NCBI RefSeq assembly: GCF_003369915.1
Contig: NC_046674.1
Span: forward strand, 7,192,001 to 7,256,000
Reading direction: 5' to 3'
Length of the DNA stretch: 64,000 nt
From: Drosophila miranda
Taxonomy: Eukaryota; Arthropoda; Insecta; Diptera; Drosophilidae
Positions 1-15,840 of the stretch are shown here, piece after piece. Positions within the stretch are counted from its first letter, which is position 1. Every line of letters starts with the position of its first letter. Under the pieces are notes generated by a model that was given only the letters and a program-made list of their open reading frames with translations, searched no databases and was not told the origin of the DNA. The position numbers were made by a program, and so were the translations under genes.

Positions 1-3000
1 GTAGCCAGAAGCAGCAGCAACATCTTTAATTAATAGAAAAACGAGCTGCGGGCCAACTAAATTATAACAGAGCAGAAAAAGCCTCGTACATCGATTGCTG
101 GCTGATTCTTCTGCTTCGTCTTTTACTGTTTTTTGCGACTCTGCGGACTCTCTGGGAGCAGAGGCGTCAGCAGTCAGCAGCACCAAGGTACAAGCGCATC
201 CACCAACATGCGATGCGCTTTGCTCTTCTCACTTGCAGCCAGTTCTTCTTGTCATTAACCCATCAAAGGGTCCATGGGGCTGTTACAAGTTATGGGTGTT
301 TAGCAGGAGAACAAGAAGAATGAAACTTTATTTTCAGCGCTGATTGCATCGGTCGGAAGCTGAACGGCTCTCGAAACTGAACACGCAATTAGTGCTTGAA
401 AGTTGATCAATAATTAGTCTAATGGATAACCAAGGTTAACTGGACTGTCAAAAATGCCTTCGAATAGTTGAAAGTGAAAGTGCTACATGTGCCATTGCTC
501 TCATATCATTAAAAATCATTAACTTGCAGCTCTCATATTTAAACAAATCGGCTATTGAACATCTAGAGTTTCCGCTCAAGGGTTAATGGACAGAGCAGGC
601 CACACTTCTAGTCTTTGCAGCCCCCCTCCCGACCCTTTCCAGTGTGGGTATTTAACACAGGCTTGCGTAAGTCGGGAGTCGGGAGTCGGGAGTCTGTCTG
701 GCTAGTCGTGTGAGGAAAGAAGAGGGACATATATACATTTGCAGCAATAAATAAATGAGACGTGATTTCAATACACAAATAATGTCACTGGCAACGGTGG
801 AGGCCAGTGTGCTGCGGGGAGGAAGGAATAACAGCCAGATCTTCTGGCAGGGAGTCAGGGAAGGAGAGAGACTCGAATAATCGGCAGCGCTGCTCCTGCG
901 CAATGCGCGCTGCCTGCTGCAGAGAGAGCTCTGCTCTGCTCTGCTCCTCTTCTTTTTCTCTTTCTGCTTCTACTTCAGATTGTTGCTGATTTTTTATTTA
1001 TTTAATTTGCGGGTTCGGTTCTGTTTTTTGTTGTTGTTGTTTCCTTCTGCTTCTGTTTCTGCTTGTGCTCTGCTCTTCACTGTTGTTGCTGTTGCTTTTG
1101 TCATTTGCTAAATATGTTGTTTTTATGCGAACGGCAAATGGTAAAAATGGACAAAAAATTAACTGCAGTAACTTTTTAGTTGGCACTTGGAAGCAATAAT
1201 GACATTCGACGCCACATACCAAGCAGCTGCCCAGAAGGAGTGGGCACCAGCACCAGGAATAGGGACCAGACCAGGAACCAGGGACCATGGGCCAGACAGA
1301 ATATGCGTCTGGTCTGACTGTGTGTTTGTTTGTGTTTGTGTTTGTATGTGCGTGGAGCAGTCAATCGTGCGATCGCCTTCGATTATGGGCAAAAAGTAGA
1401 CGCCGGGACAAACAGAAAAGCAACAGCCAGCCGCAGACTTTGACTTCAAGCTGGTGCTGGAGTTGGACCTGGAGCTGGACCTGGGGACCTGGGACCTGTG
1501 CCTGTGCCTGGGGCCGCCTCCCTCCTCAGATGGCATTGGCAATGGGCAAGTAACCGAAACTATTTCTCATATACAACGATAAATTAAAAGCCAACTTTTT
1601 AAACGACCAAATTCTTGTCGATCAAAATTCCATTGGTGGCAATAACTTGGCTGGTACGAGTACGTGCCAATGGCCCGATGATGGCCAGCCAGCCGACGGA
1701 GGACCCAAAGCCAGACCCCAGACCCCAGGCCAAACCAAACCAAACCAAAGCGAACCATAACCATAACCTGGCGACATCTTTGACAGAGCCAGAGGCGGGA
1801 AACGTATTCTGCAATCAGCATTTTCCAGCGAGAAGAGAACGCGTCTCGTTGGCTGAATCTGGGGATCGGAATAGGGGTGGGGTTCGCAGTCTGCGTCTGC
1901 GTCTGAGTCGGAGTCTGAGAGAGATCTTTGCTACCCGCAATGTTTGGGGTGAGTTTTTTCTTAGGTTTTTTTTCTTGTACTTTTTCTATACAACTATTGT
2001 GTGTCACCCCTAAGGCAGGGCCTATCATCATGAAGTTGATCTAACGGCTGCCACTGGCAAGCTGCATTACCTGGCTCTGAGTCGATCTCATTGGATGACG
2101 ACTGCCATTGCTACCTGGGAGCAGATCAGAAAAGAAAGAAAGAACTTTGAGCAGACACATATGCTAAGCAGACACCCCGAGCGCTAGGCAGCAGCACCAA
2201 GGAAGTGGAAACCGGAACTCAATCCGCGATTCTTTCTACAATTGCCTCGGAAATAAATAATGGCTGAGCGCAGAGGTAACTTTTTTTGTCTTTTGCTGCG
2301 GCCTCTATTGTTAAGCAGGCCCAAGGTCCGTTAGGGCAAGGGACAAGCTTCTTCTGGGGTTCTCCTCAGTTTCCGTTACATAACAGAACGCAACACCGAA
2401 CAATGGAATGCGAGGCGAAGCTCGAAAAAGAGCGCGAAAATTTCAGCATGTGCCTTCAGGGAAGTTTAGTGATGGATTCCCAAAGGAAAATACTATAGAA
2501 TCCATAGATAAGGACATCACCATACATAAGGAAAAGGACATCTGCAAGGCAGAATAGTTCTGATGAGGTTCTTCTTAAATTCTTAAATTGGTAGAGCTGA
2601 ACCTTAATCTTCGGCAAGCTAAAATTAGTGATTTTCATTGAGAAAAAACTATGAAAAAATCAGAAATAACAAGGACCAAGGACATCTGCAAATCGCATAA
2701 GTGAAATTTTTTCAAAACTGAATTTATATTTTGTATTCATCATTTAGCAAAAGGGGCGTCGAAATGGCTTGAATGAAAATGGTGGATGATTTTAGTTGAA
2801 AGCATTTAGGAAGTAACTAAACGTATTGTATTAGTCATGAAAAGGGGTCAACGACTGGCTTATAAGCACGGAAATCTTTAATTTGGCCAGCACTCCCACA
2901 TATCCTTTAGTAATTTAGTAAAAAAAAATCAGCTTCCTCTAAAGGTGTATCTGTATTCCCAACAAACCCTTTAAGATAATCTAGATTTGTCTACAAGATA

Positions 3001-3102
3001 CGAGTATCCCAAATTTCGGATATCCCCCCTGTCTAATCAAGAACTTAAAATTATCAAACGCAATCTATATAATTATTGGGGAATCTCTTCCATTCCACTT
3101 AC
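1..3102. other. No coding gene seen; probable intron of the left-edge minus-strand gene
   Basis: Short open frames occur on both strands, but none has family features, codon bias or convincing splice sites. Because the minus-strand exon at 3103-3484 ends in a strong GTAAGT donor, this stretch is most simply the first part of that gene's next intron. The first 2 kb are rich in simple sequence (TTG-rich near 1020-1100, TGTTTG near 1320-1350, CTGGACCTGG-like repeats near 1450-1500). From about 2400 to 3070 the DNA becomes AT-rich and unstructured. Confidence 0.5.
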
Positions 3103-3484
3103 TTGTTCCATTCGCATTCCTCCCGAAGATCTTGCCCTGCGGACTCAGAATGGGGCTGGAGGATGCCGACGGGGCGCCGGAGAGGGAGCGCTGACCCTCG
3201 GACAGACCGCTGGCCAGTGACAGGTTGTAGAGATCCTCCTGCTTGGCGGCCTCCAGGCTGGTGGTCAGCAGCTGCGACTGCGTGACGTGGGTGGTGGGTG
3301 TGGCAGAGGCGGAGGTGGAGGTGGAGGCTGGAGCCAGACTTAGACTCGCGCTGGATGCTGGCTGACTGTGGCTGTGACTGTGCTGACTCTTGCTGCTCGT
3401 ACTGGCAGCAGGCGAGGGGGTGGACACCACTACCGTAGACGAAGTTGTGGTCGGCGTGGAGGGCGAATTGGCATTGGCCTCCAT
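3103..3484 (-). CDS. First coding exon (127 codons plus 1 nt) of an unidentified gene that continues off the left edge
   Basis: The reading frame starts at ATG 3484 (MEANANSPSTP...) and runs to a donor at 3103/3102 (AACAA then GTAAGT), leaving one nucleotide of a split codon. The 127 residues are low complexity: very Ser/Thr/Ala/Pro rich, with a His-Ser repeat (HSHSHS). The end is more ordered and contains QEDLYNLSLASGLSEGQ and SSPILSPQGKIFGRN. No signal peptide or membrane segment is present, so the product is probably intracellular. I do not recognise the family from this exon. By remembered gene order next to mas, the microtubule-binding protein ensconsin (ens) is a positional candidate, but nothing in the exon proves it. 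Downstream exons would lie at lower coordinates, outside the window. The frame stays open upstream of ATG 3484, so a slightly earlier start cannot be excluded. Confidence 0.6.
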
Positions 3485-4051
3485 TGCTGGGTGTCGATGA
3501 TCGTGATGGATATCCTTTTCGATACTTGGCACAACGGAAGTGGACAGGAACCAGGCACAAAAAAAAACAACCAAAATAAAATGCATGCAAAAGCAAACGA
3601 CGAACACAAAAACGGATGCACTATCGGGATCGGGATTCAACTACAATCTACAATCTTGACTACACTAATTTCTTTCGAGGATCGCTTAGGATCGAGCAGG
3701 AGCAACAGTATCGTTTCACACGAGAGCGCGCTTCGCAAGGTTTCTCTTCTTTCGATCTATGCGATCCACTCAGCTCGAGGCCAGATGAAGTTCTGTTGTC
3801 GTGTTGCCGCGTGGACGGCTCGGGAACCCTTTTTCCGAAGCAGCAGCACCACTCGGACCCTGCTTTCGTTTTCTTCCAGGGAGGAGTGCGGAACGAGGAC
3901 ACTGCATAAAATCACGTAGCAGACGAGAAAGGGTTAAAACAGGGATAAAAACAAAGCAGTGGAAGGAGAGCGGCAGTCGGGCGGTGAGGAGTGCAAGGGT
4001 ATTGGCGCTTCCAGTTTTCTTTCGAGGGTAAGTTTTTATTTCCAGAGGCCG

Positions 4052-4137
4052 TACACACACAGAAGAGAGCGAGAGCGAGCGAGAAAGAGAAAGAGAGATC
4101 GAGGGAGGGAGAGAGCGAGAGCGAAGGAGAGAGAGTT
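4052..4137. repeat. GA-rich (GAGA-type) tract upstream of the left-edge gene
   Basis: The tract is nearly pure GA/AG, with many GAGAG pentamers, about 570 bp upstream of the start codon at 3484 on the minus strand (read there as TCTCTC). Clustered GAGAG is the known binding signature of Drosophila GAGA factor, so this may mark the promoter region of that gene. It could equally be an ordinary microsatellite. Confidence 0.5.
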
Positions 4138-4290
4138 GAGTAGAAATCCAAGTTTGAGTGAGTTTTTTGTGCTCCGCCTCTGGGAATAGATATCACCTTT
4201 GAGTGTTTCCCGAAGATCCTTCATTTCGTGTCCGATGATCCTTTTTTTTTTTGCTGATATTTTCCGTTAAAATTTTGGAATATTTAAATT

Positions 4291-4520
4291 GAATAAAATG
4301 CAAGACATGCATAAATTTGTGAACAAAAAAAAGCGTAGTATGGAAACCTTTTCGGTTCCCAGGAAAAAGAAAGAACAAATAGAAAACGCCAAGGTTTTTT
4401 TGAGTTCATATATTTTTTATATACAAAAACCACTTACAATAGATTTCAATTTAAACTTAAATATTTCCGTTTTTTCTCTATCGATAATCGCAATAGCTAC
4501 TGTTATTATTGGATCCACTT
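4291..4520 (+). repeat. Diverged AT-rich repeat, copy A
   Basis: This block and 4941-5205 match by eye in colinear order: an ATAAAA-rich start, TGCATAAATTTGTGA, GGAAACCTTTTCGGTT, an AAGG-T(n) run, TATATACAAAAAC, TTACAATAG, and CTATCGATAATCG-AATAGCTA followed by TTATTATTGGAT. It carries a TATCGATA box (4479-4486), identical to a DRE core. No protein is encoded. It looks like a local segmental duplication or two copies of an old mobile element fragment. Confidence 0.6.
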
Positions 4521-4940
4521 CAAGTGATCTTTCAAGATCATGAAATATTTAATTTCTTCTTCCATTTGCATTATTTTTAAGCATGTTCTTATTTTTGCTC
4601 CTAACATATGGTGATATGTGTATTCCATTTTCGTTTTGTCTTTTTTTCTATGGTCTTAATTTTAGACCGGAACAGTGCGACTTGTTTTTTTAAGAGCATA
4701 ATGTGTGAATAATACAAAAAAATTATACCTATCATTTCTTAAAAAATGATTTTGAAGTTTAAACATATACATACATATATTGCAAACAGATTCTATATTT
4801 TTGTTGCCTATGCTCCCTTTCGGAAGCTTCCCCCCGCTGTAAACCCATTCTGGTTTTCGCATTCTACTGAAATGTTTTCTCTCGCTCTATTCTGTATTGC
4901 TTGTATAACTGTGAAAAGCCCACTTTACGGTTTTAAATTA

Positions 4941-5205
4941 TTAAAAAATAAAACACAAGACATGAAATGCATAAATTTGTGAGCAACAAAAAAGGAAACC
5001 TTTTCGGTTGAATTTTGTTTTCCCTGGAAAAAAGTAAAGGAATGAAAAATTGCAAGGATTTTTTGTGTTTATATATTTGGTATATACAAAAACAGTTTAC
5101 AATAGGGGGTTTTTTTTTATTAAATAGGGGAATACTTTTAAAGATTGCCGTTTACTCTCTATCGATAATCGTAATAGCTATTATTATTATTGGATTCAAT
5201 ACGAT
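4941..5205 (+). repeat. Diverged AT-rich repeat, copy B
   Basis: Second copy of the block at 4291-4520, in the same orientation and about 420 bp further on, with a TATCGATA box at 5160-5167. It includes a TTTATT at 5116-5121, which reads AATAAA on the minus strand about 285 bp past the mas stop codon and could serve as a mas polyadenylation signal. It is followed by a short run of CCGAACCGAA-like pentamers. Confidence 0.6.
5116..5121 (-). terminator. Candidate poly(A) signal AATAAA for mas
   Basis: AATAAA on the minus strand, downstream of the mas stop at 5403. It lies inside a T-rich stretch of repeat copy B, so it may be fortuitous. Confidence 0.3.
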
Positions 5206-5402
5206 CCGGGCCGAGCCGAGCCGAACGGAACCGAACCGAACCGAAAGGATCCGTTAGATTTAGGTATGAATAGATTACACTAGGATTTGGGGATTTAGGG
5301 TTAACAGTCGAAGAGCAGGAACCCCGGGCTATCGTAGGCCGTTCCGTTCCGCGGACACCGCTACAAGAGCAGGGTTCCCCGAGCAGGGAGCAGGGTTCCT
5401 CA

Positions 5403-9108
<3,706 letters not shown>

Positions 9109-12100
9109 GGTCAGCACGTGCTCATTGCTTTAGCATAAAATCTGAGAGAATCTTTGAGAATCGGAGGGAAAAGAGTGGAGTAATTAGCGTTTGGTTCAAG
9201 TGAAAGTCGAGGCCACTGAGTCATCTGATGTGTGCTGTCTGCTGGCTGCCATGTAACCCAAGAGCCCGTGGGGCCCACATGTGACGTAATGCAGCAGCAG
9301 CTTGGGGCAGATGCGAGAGCATTGCCACCTCAAGATCATCATCATAATCATCATTATGATGATCTCTGAATCGTGGCAGAGTGTGATAAGAAGTTAAACT
9401 CGTTTTAACACATTCGTTTGTGTCGTGGAGTGGAGTTAGGAGCGGACACGGTTCGGTTCCCACTCCACTCTCTGGCGGCAGGTGGCCCCCTTTTTGTATA
9501 TTACGTATACGCATACGTATCCAAGAAGAGCTCAATCCCCATTCTACACCCATTCCGGAATGGGAATGCCAAGAGTTCCTAACGGATCAGTGCTCCACAG
9601 CAGACACAGACACAATTCCGGCTTAATGGGAATGATATGTATTTGGGTTGTTGCCCAAGAACCAGAAATGGAAATGGAAACAGAGAAAGAATCGTCAAAC
9701 CAAACTGGTTACACGCCTCCTCCTCCCCCTCCCCCCGCGATCTGTAGACAGACGATTTCCATGCAAATATGTAATTATACCAAAAGTATTTATCTACCAA
9801 AAAAGAGACGACAATGGTAAAAGCAGTGGCATTCTTCCAAAACGGAACCGTTTAGTGAATGAAATAGAAAGTACTTAGTGGCAACGAAATGAAATAAAAC
9901 CTACTCTTCAGATAGAGATCTTTTTAGCGAAAGTGCAGCGCCGCAAGATGCCAACTGTTGGACAATGAAATTGTACACCGGACTCACACACTTCCCCACA
10001 TCACGTGCGGGTCGGGTCGGGTCTTCTCGAAGCTTTCTAGGGAAAACCGGAAATTTCCGGGAGGTAGGGCAACAAAATATTAATTACGACTCCGGGGCCA
10101 TAATCCTCATTCTTTCTAGAAAGTGACTGACTTGGATCTTGGTCTTTCGGTTAGCCAAAAACCAATTCTAGCCGCTCCCCACAAGGCGTCAAAGTCACAC
10201 ACGTATTTTGGGTCAAGACTCTCTCTCTCTCTCTCTCTCTCTCCCTGTCGCTTTGGCAGCTCCCCGTTTTGTGCTTCCCTCATTCTTGCCCCATTCTGTC
10301 AGTCACCACGCCTACGCCATCATGAATACCAAGTCCGGCACCAAAACCGATAACTGGGTCAGATGCATAAGGCGCGACGGCGTTAACACCGATACGATCC
10401 ATTCCGATCCGATCCGATCGTTCCCCCTTCCTACTCTCTCTCTCCATCTCCCTCTCTCTCTCTCCGTGTCGCTCTCTGTCTCTCGCTGGAGAGTTAGTTC
10501 TTCTTGGGAATCACTTGAAATTCCAGTTGCTGAATTTGAATTTCACACCGTACCGTACCCCACGAAAGAAGAATGAAAGAATGTCTTTCAAAAACAAACA
10601 GAAATGCCGATGGAAGAACGGTTAACTTTAACTGTAAACGACACACGCTGGCACACGCACACGAACACGAACACACATGCACAGGCACGATCGGACATCA
10701 ACATACACATGTATGTACACATGTGTGTATGTAGGCACGCCTGTCCATCTATCGTAGTTGATTCGGAGCTGCTTTTCAATTTGCAAAGCGATTTTTTCGT
10801 TGGTCTCTTTCGTTTTTAGCACTTCCATAAAAGTTACAAAAAAAAAAGACAAGGCACATAAATACCAAGTACTAGCCAGCCGCAGAAGAAGCAGGAGATA
10901 ACGAAGAAAGGCACCAGAAGATGAAGGAGGAGATGAAGTAGTAGTAGAAGACCACATCAAAGAGGAAGAGGAACCACTCTTCGCCTAAGGCTCGTCGGTT
11001 CACGAACAAGTTAAGCGACTTCTACTGCTGGCTGCCTCTCTCTCTCTCTGCTTCTTTCTTTCCGAACGTACCATAACGGTATACGCATATGTACATATGT
11101 ACATATGTATGTAACTGTGAGCTGGCAGCCAGGAGACAGTCCATATGCAGATGCCGTCATCTTGGAATGCACTTGGAATCCGGCACAAGACACACTCCCA
11201 CCTGCACCGCACCTGCTGCACCACACGCAAAAGTCCACATCAAAGCACACACAAAAAAACACACACATACTCGTATATCACTCACAATGTTTTAAAATTA
11301 GAACAGAAGGAGGATCGTACGATCCACGGCAACCGTTGCTTCTTAGTTGTGGACTGGAATGAGAGGCGACGACTGCACCTTGCGAAAGCCAGAAACGATC
11401 TGACCAGCGCTCAAGGTTCTCATCGCTGGTAAGCCATAAGAAGCCGAGCTTGGCGCTCAAGCAGGCCGCCAAGGCCAGGCCCAGGCCCCGCGTCCGATCC
11501 GATCCGATCCGAGCCGCGGCCACAGCTGGAGAAAGTGTGGAAAAGGCAGGCAAAGAGAGCCCAAAAGTTTAAAGAGAAACTATCCACAATCTACCTGGCT
11601 CTTCCATCCGACTCTTATGACCATCACCTGTTTTGTGCTCTCTCTTTCTCTTATGACCGTCCAATCCATCACCTGTTCGAGTGTTAGTGTGAGTGGGCCT
11701 ACCTGGCCACTCTTTTGTGTGTCCGTGTGTGGCCCATAAAGAAGGATGGCCTGGGATTCGTGTCGATTGGTCGCCCAAATTGCCACTTAAGATCGGGGGT
11801 TAACCATTTTGAAGACATTTTTATTAGACATTAGCAATCCCCTACCGCTGCCCTTGCCAAAAAAGGAACAAGAAAGAAATTGCACCCCCCGGAGTGTGCC
11901 TACTTATCGGATTAGCAATTGCGAATCCCGAACCGAGCCGCGGGGAAGGATAGTTACCCGATCATCATTTTTGCGCATTTGCATTCTGCCCGGGACTTAG
12001 TTATGCAAATTTCAAGTGCAACAAGATGTTGCACACACACTCGTATGCTAATTTACAGCACATTTTCGCAAGTCACAGCCCTGCAGCCCTTCAGAATACT

Positions 12101-14744
12101 GATCTGCATCTTGATCTTGGCTTGGGTTCGGGCTTCGGCCTGGGTTTGGCTCTGGCTGGAAGAGCTGTTGACGTTTCTCTGTTGTCAAACATTGTAGAAT
12201 GCAATTATGAGTGCGCGAATCTCTAATGAGCAACTAAGTAGGCAATGCAGATGCTCTCATTTGCATACCGCCTGGGAAAACTGCGTAATCCGATAAGAAG
12301 GGGATTTGTGGTTCAGTGGGAAAATGATTTCGAATTACAGTTTGTAGCCAAAATAAAGCAGTCACAAAGGAAACTTCAAAGCTTCCAATTGAAAGTCGAA
12401 TACTTGTATCTCTTAAATTACCGAATCTAAATCTCTGAGAGTATCTCTGTAGGTATCTTAAGATAAAAGACAACGATTCTCATCCTAGTAATGGCACCTA
12501 GTAAACAACATATCCTTGCCGTCTGCCACGCCAACAATCGGGCAAGGTAATCAAATGTCTAGGCAAATGAACAGTCTCTGAACAGGCTCTTTCGTTGTCC
12601 TTCGATCGCGGATGTTCCCAGGCTCTGGCGCGCATCCTTCGTTTCGGGGCAAAATCTTCTCAAGACGAAACTTCACACGACAGTCTCGGATCGCAATTTG
12701 AATAAAACGCTGCATAAAAAAAATTGAAAGTGGTAAAAAAAAGTGAAAAAACTTCCTAAAAAAAAGTCTAGAGGAAAAAAAAGTATTTATCATTCCGTGC
12801 GTGCGTGTGTGTGAGAGAGGAGTATTTTATACCTGGAAGAACCGAAGGCAAATAGATAAGGAGACGCTGCCGCTGTCGCTGTCGTTGTCGTTGGTGGTGG
12901 TGGTTCGTCCTTCGTCCTGCGTATGCAAATTTGATCGCCCGAGTCCGTGATGATTCCTTTTCAATTTGAACAATGCCGAGGGTCGCCGGATCGCCCTGTC
13001 CCCTGGCCACACATGTTTTTGTGTCTGCGTTTTTTCTACATTAATCGTCCTATTTAAAAAAAAAAATGATTAAACCCTTTTGCTGCTTCGTTCGGTACAT
13101 TTTTTTTAAAGATTTTTCCCCGTTTTTGGTGCGGCTTGTGTGAGGTTCATCTTTTTTTTTTGTTTTTTTGCTTAAGTCATCCCGTTGTTGTAATTTCACT
13201 TTTTCCGTGAGAACTTTTAGTCGATGTCTTGGGCGAAATTCGAGGAAGAATGAGAGGAGGCAAAGGAACTGGAGATAGCTAAGAATGGGAGACGCTTGAC
13301 GCTTGATGCTTGAGGTATAATAGATAGACGATCTTAGACAATATGATCTTTGAATTTGGAGCAGTGCAGCATTTAGTCTTTGTTTACCTTTGATGTTTTT
13401 TAGTCGTGGAAACTCATGAGAGTAAAAACGGAGCTGAGATAAAAAGCAATTTATTGCTAAAGATTTTCTAAAACTAATTCAAACCTAAAAACCAAATCAT
13501 AGACGCCTTTTCTTGTGGTTACAGCATTTATTTCGTAAAATACAAGACACAATTTATGCTTAAATAATCAAGAGGCCTGCCCTGATCCGAGCTCCGACCT
13601 GGCCCCGATCCCGACACCCGACCCCCGACCCCGAACCGGAGCCTGACCCTACCCGCCAGCATCGACAGCAATCTACCCCCCGCGGGGCGATGTACGATGA
13701 TGATCTTGTGGAGTTGCTGGCACTGGTACTGGCCTGAGATCTGACCGAGTTTCCTCAATTTGCATATCAAGGAGGAACGGAACCCTTGTAAGATTTAGAC
13801 GGGGTGCCGTCGACGGGTGCAAGGCCTTGCAAGGGTTCGGTTTGTCATGGGAACAAAAGATGCATTCAGCGTCGAAGAATAGAGGGAATCAATATTTGAG
13901 GTAATTAATTAACAGCATCAATATTGAAGAATGGAAACCAACAGCAATATTCACATTTAGCAATCAATTGATTGACAATTCAATCATATCGTGCAATTTG
14001 ATCAGCGAAAGTCATTTATGATCGTGTTTCAAAGCTAAGGTCCAAAGAATTTCACTTCAAAATTCCCTTGAACTTAACAAAAGTGAATTTATTTCGTAAG
14101 TACGTTGAATGCAACTACAATTTTATTGCTTAAATATAACCTCCCTTGCTGTTGATAAGCTTTATTAGATATAAAGTAAAGATATATCCGATTCCGCCCG
14201 CTCCTTGTACCTAGAACTTATTTGTTTATTTTAGAGTGTTGAAATGTTCAGGAGCCTCCATAATACCTTCCTTAGTCAAACATAATTTTTGGAGTTCCTT
14301 TCGTGAGTTATAGCACTCTCTCCAGCTTAATCCAAATTCAGCTCACACCATAAGAGAGGAGAGCTCCTATGGAGCCATAATAGCCATAGATCATAAGCAG
14401 ATATGTGATAAACCTTATCAAAATGTAAAACAAGAAAGATTCAAACATACATACACATGTCAAATAGACATTACAATACACAATGGAGTGGAAATGCTTT
14501 CATTCCATAATACAACACGAGTTGTTCAGTTTTGTTTCGTTTCGTTTGGTTCAGATACAATTGTGAAATGAAATTCATGCAAAATAGCAATATTTTTGTG
14601 TGTTTTCATTAAACTCCAAATCCAGTCTTAAATTGAATTCTTCGCAGCTCACAAAAATCTAAGTAGAAATCAACATAGAAAATAATTTACTGTAAGTATT
14701 TCAAAATATAAATTCGAATTAAAATTCAAATACAACGGATGCAT

Positions 14745-14834
14745 GCGCTTTTTTTACAGCGGTCTGGCAGCACTACGATGATTTAACAATGCGCTCTTTT
14801 TACAGCGGTCTGGCAACACTGCGATGATTTAACT
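14745..14834 (+). repeat. Two tandem copies of a ~45-bp unit
   Basis: Each copy (14745-14790 and 14791-14834) reads GCGCT, a T run, ACAGCGGTCTGGCA(G/A)CACT, then (A/G)CGATGATTTAAC. The copies differ at only a few positions, which indicates a recent tandem duplication. The GGCAACACT core resembles motifs seen in fly housekeeping promoters. Confidence 0.75.
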
Positions 14835-14910
14835 TTCGAGGAACTGCCACCACCAGCGACCAGCTGTCGCGACTTACCGAAGCACTGCCACCACAATTGC
14901 GATTTTCAAA

Positions 14911-14961
14911 TCGGTATGAATCGGGTATGAATCGGGTATGAATCGGGTATGAATCGGGTAT
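14911..14961 (+). repeat. 11-bp tandem repeat, GAATCGGGTAT, four to five copies
   Basis: The unit GAATCGGGTAT is repeated without interruption; the first copy is slightly shortened (TCGGTAT). On the minus strand it yields an apparent peptide repeat (IPDSYP-like), which is only a consequence of the minisatellite. Confidence 0.85.
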
Positions 14962-14963
14962 CT

Positions 14964-15120
14964 TAAAATTAGTTAATCTTGTAGAAAATTTACTCATCAA
15001 GAGGATAAAATTATGTGGGCAGGGCTGAGATTTCTATCTAGTTAGTAATATTCCACGGAATATCAAAGTCGAGGAATATGTATAATATAACTTAAATTCG
15101 TCAGTATATTTACGGTATAT
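14964..15120 (+). repeat. Diverged direct repeat, copy 1 (promoter-motif bearing)
   Basis: Matches 15678-15840 in order and orientation: CTTGTAGAAAATT, GGATAAAATTATG, ATATTCCACGGAATA, CGAGGAAT, then AATTCGTCAGTATATTTAC(G/A)GTATAT. The palindrome TATTCCACGGAATA is kept in both copies. It ends in an exact match (15100-15111) to the fly core-promoter consensus KTYRGTATWTTT. Confidence 0.7.
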
Positions 15121-15199
15121 TTTAAAATGAGCCGGTATGTTTTGGTATATTTCTGAGGGTCGGACGGTATATCTTAACCATATATCCGCGGTCACACTA
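15100..15199 (+). promoter_or_regulatory. Cluster of fly core-promoter motifs (GTCAGTATATTT, GGTATATTT repeats, CGGTCACACTA)
   Basis: GTCAGTATATTT at 15100-15111 matches Ohler motif 6. Further GGTATAT(T) copies follow, and CGGTCACACTA at 15189-15199 exactly matches Ohler motif 1 (YGGTCACACTR). This motif pair is characteristic of TATA-less, broadly expressed fly promoters. The Ero1L start codon is about 930 bp downstream, so this could be a distal promoter for Ero1L or one for an unrecognised transcript. Confidence 0.45.
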
Positions 15200-15677
15200 A
15201 TTTTCTTGCCGCCACGTCTAGCTTACACACCTCGCAATTTTTTTACTTTTCATAGTTTTTTCTAGTATTTTCCAGTACTAGGACCTCACCCTCTTTTCCT
15301 ATGCACCAATGTTGAAACCGTGTAGAAATGCCACCTAGAGCCATGTCCAGGCTACATCGAACACTAATTAGTGATCAGAATCGAATTCCTTATCGTTTGC
15401 CATCATAATCTCAATTATTTTAATGTCGGAAATAAAGGCATGCCAAAAAGTGGATAACGGAGGCTTTTCACACTGGCGCTTCCATGGGCAACAGTTTTTG
15501 AAACGTACACCTTTCTGCTTCATGTGTCGCCTTTGTTAATTACATGAAAATGTAGTTCATATGTGGCAAATGTGTAGTTAGCGTGTAGTTACTATGTAAG
15601 AAAATTCATTTAGTGGAAATTGTTGTTGACCGGTTTTGCTTAAACTTATTTTATAAACATTCCAAACAGATGAGAAC

Positions 15678-15840
15678 CTAAAGTTAACTAGTCTTGTAGA
15701 AAATTGATGTAATAATCGGATAAAATTATGAGTTCAGACCCTCAGGTCTTAGTTAGCTAGTTATATTCCACGGAATACCCAAAACGAGGAATTTGATGCA
15801 ACTTGAATACAAATAATTCGTCAGTATATTTACAGTATAT
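15678..15840 (+). repeat. Diverged direct repeat, copy 2, nearest upstream of Ero1L
   Basis: Second copy of 14964-15120. It keeps GTCAGTATATTT (15820-15831) but lacks the GGTCACACT box. It ends about 285 bp before the Ero1L ATG, so the motif could belong to the Ero1L promoter. Confidence 0.6.

Noticed and set aside
14800-15000. Minus-strand ORF with an IPDSYP-like peptide repeat
   Set aside because: Produced entirely by the 11-bp GAATCGGGTAT minisatellite; no start context or neighbouring exons.
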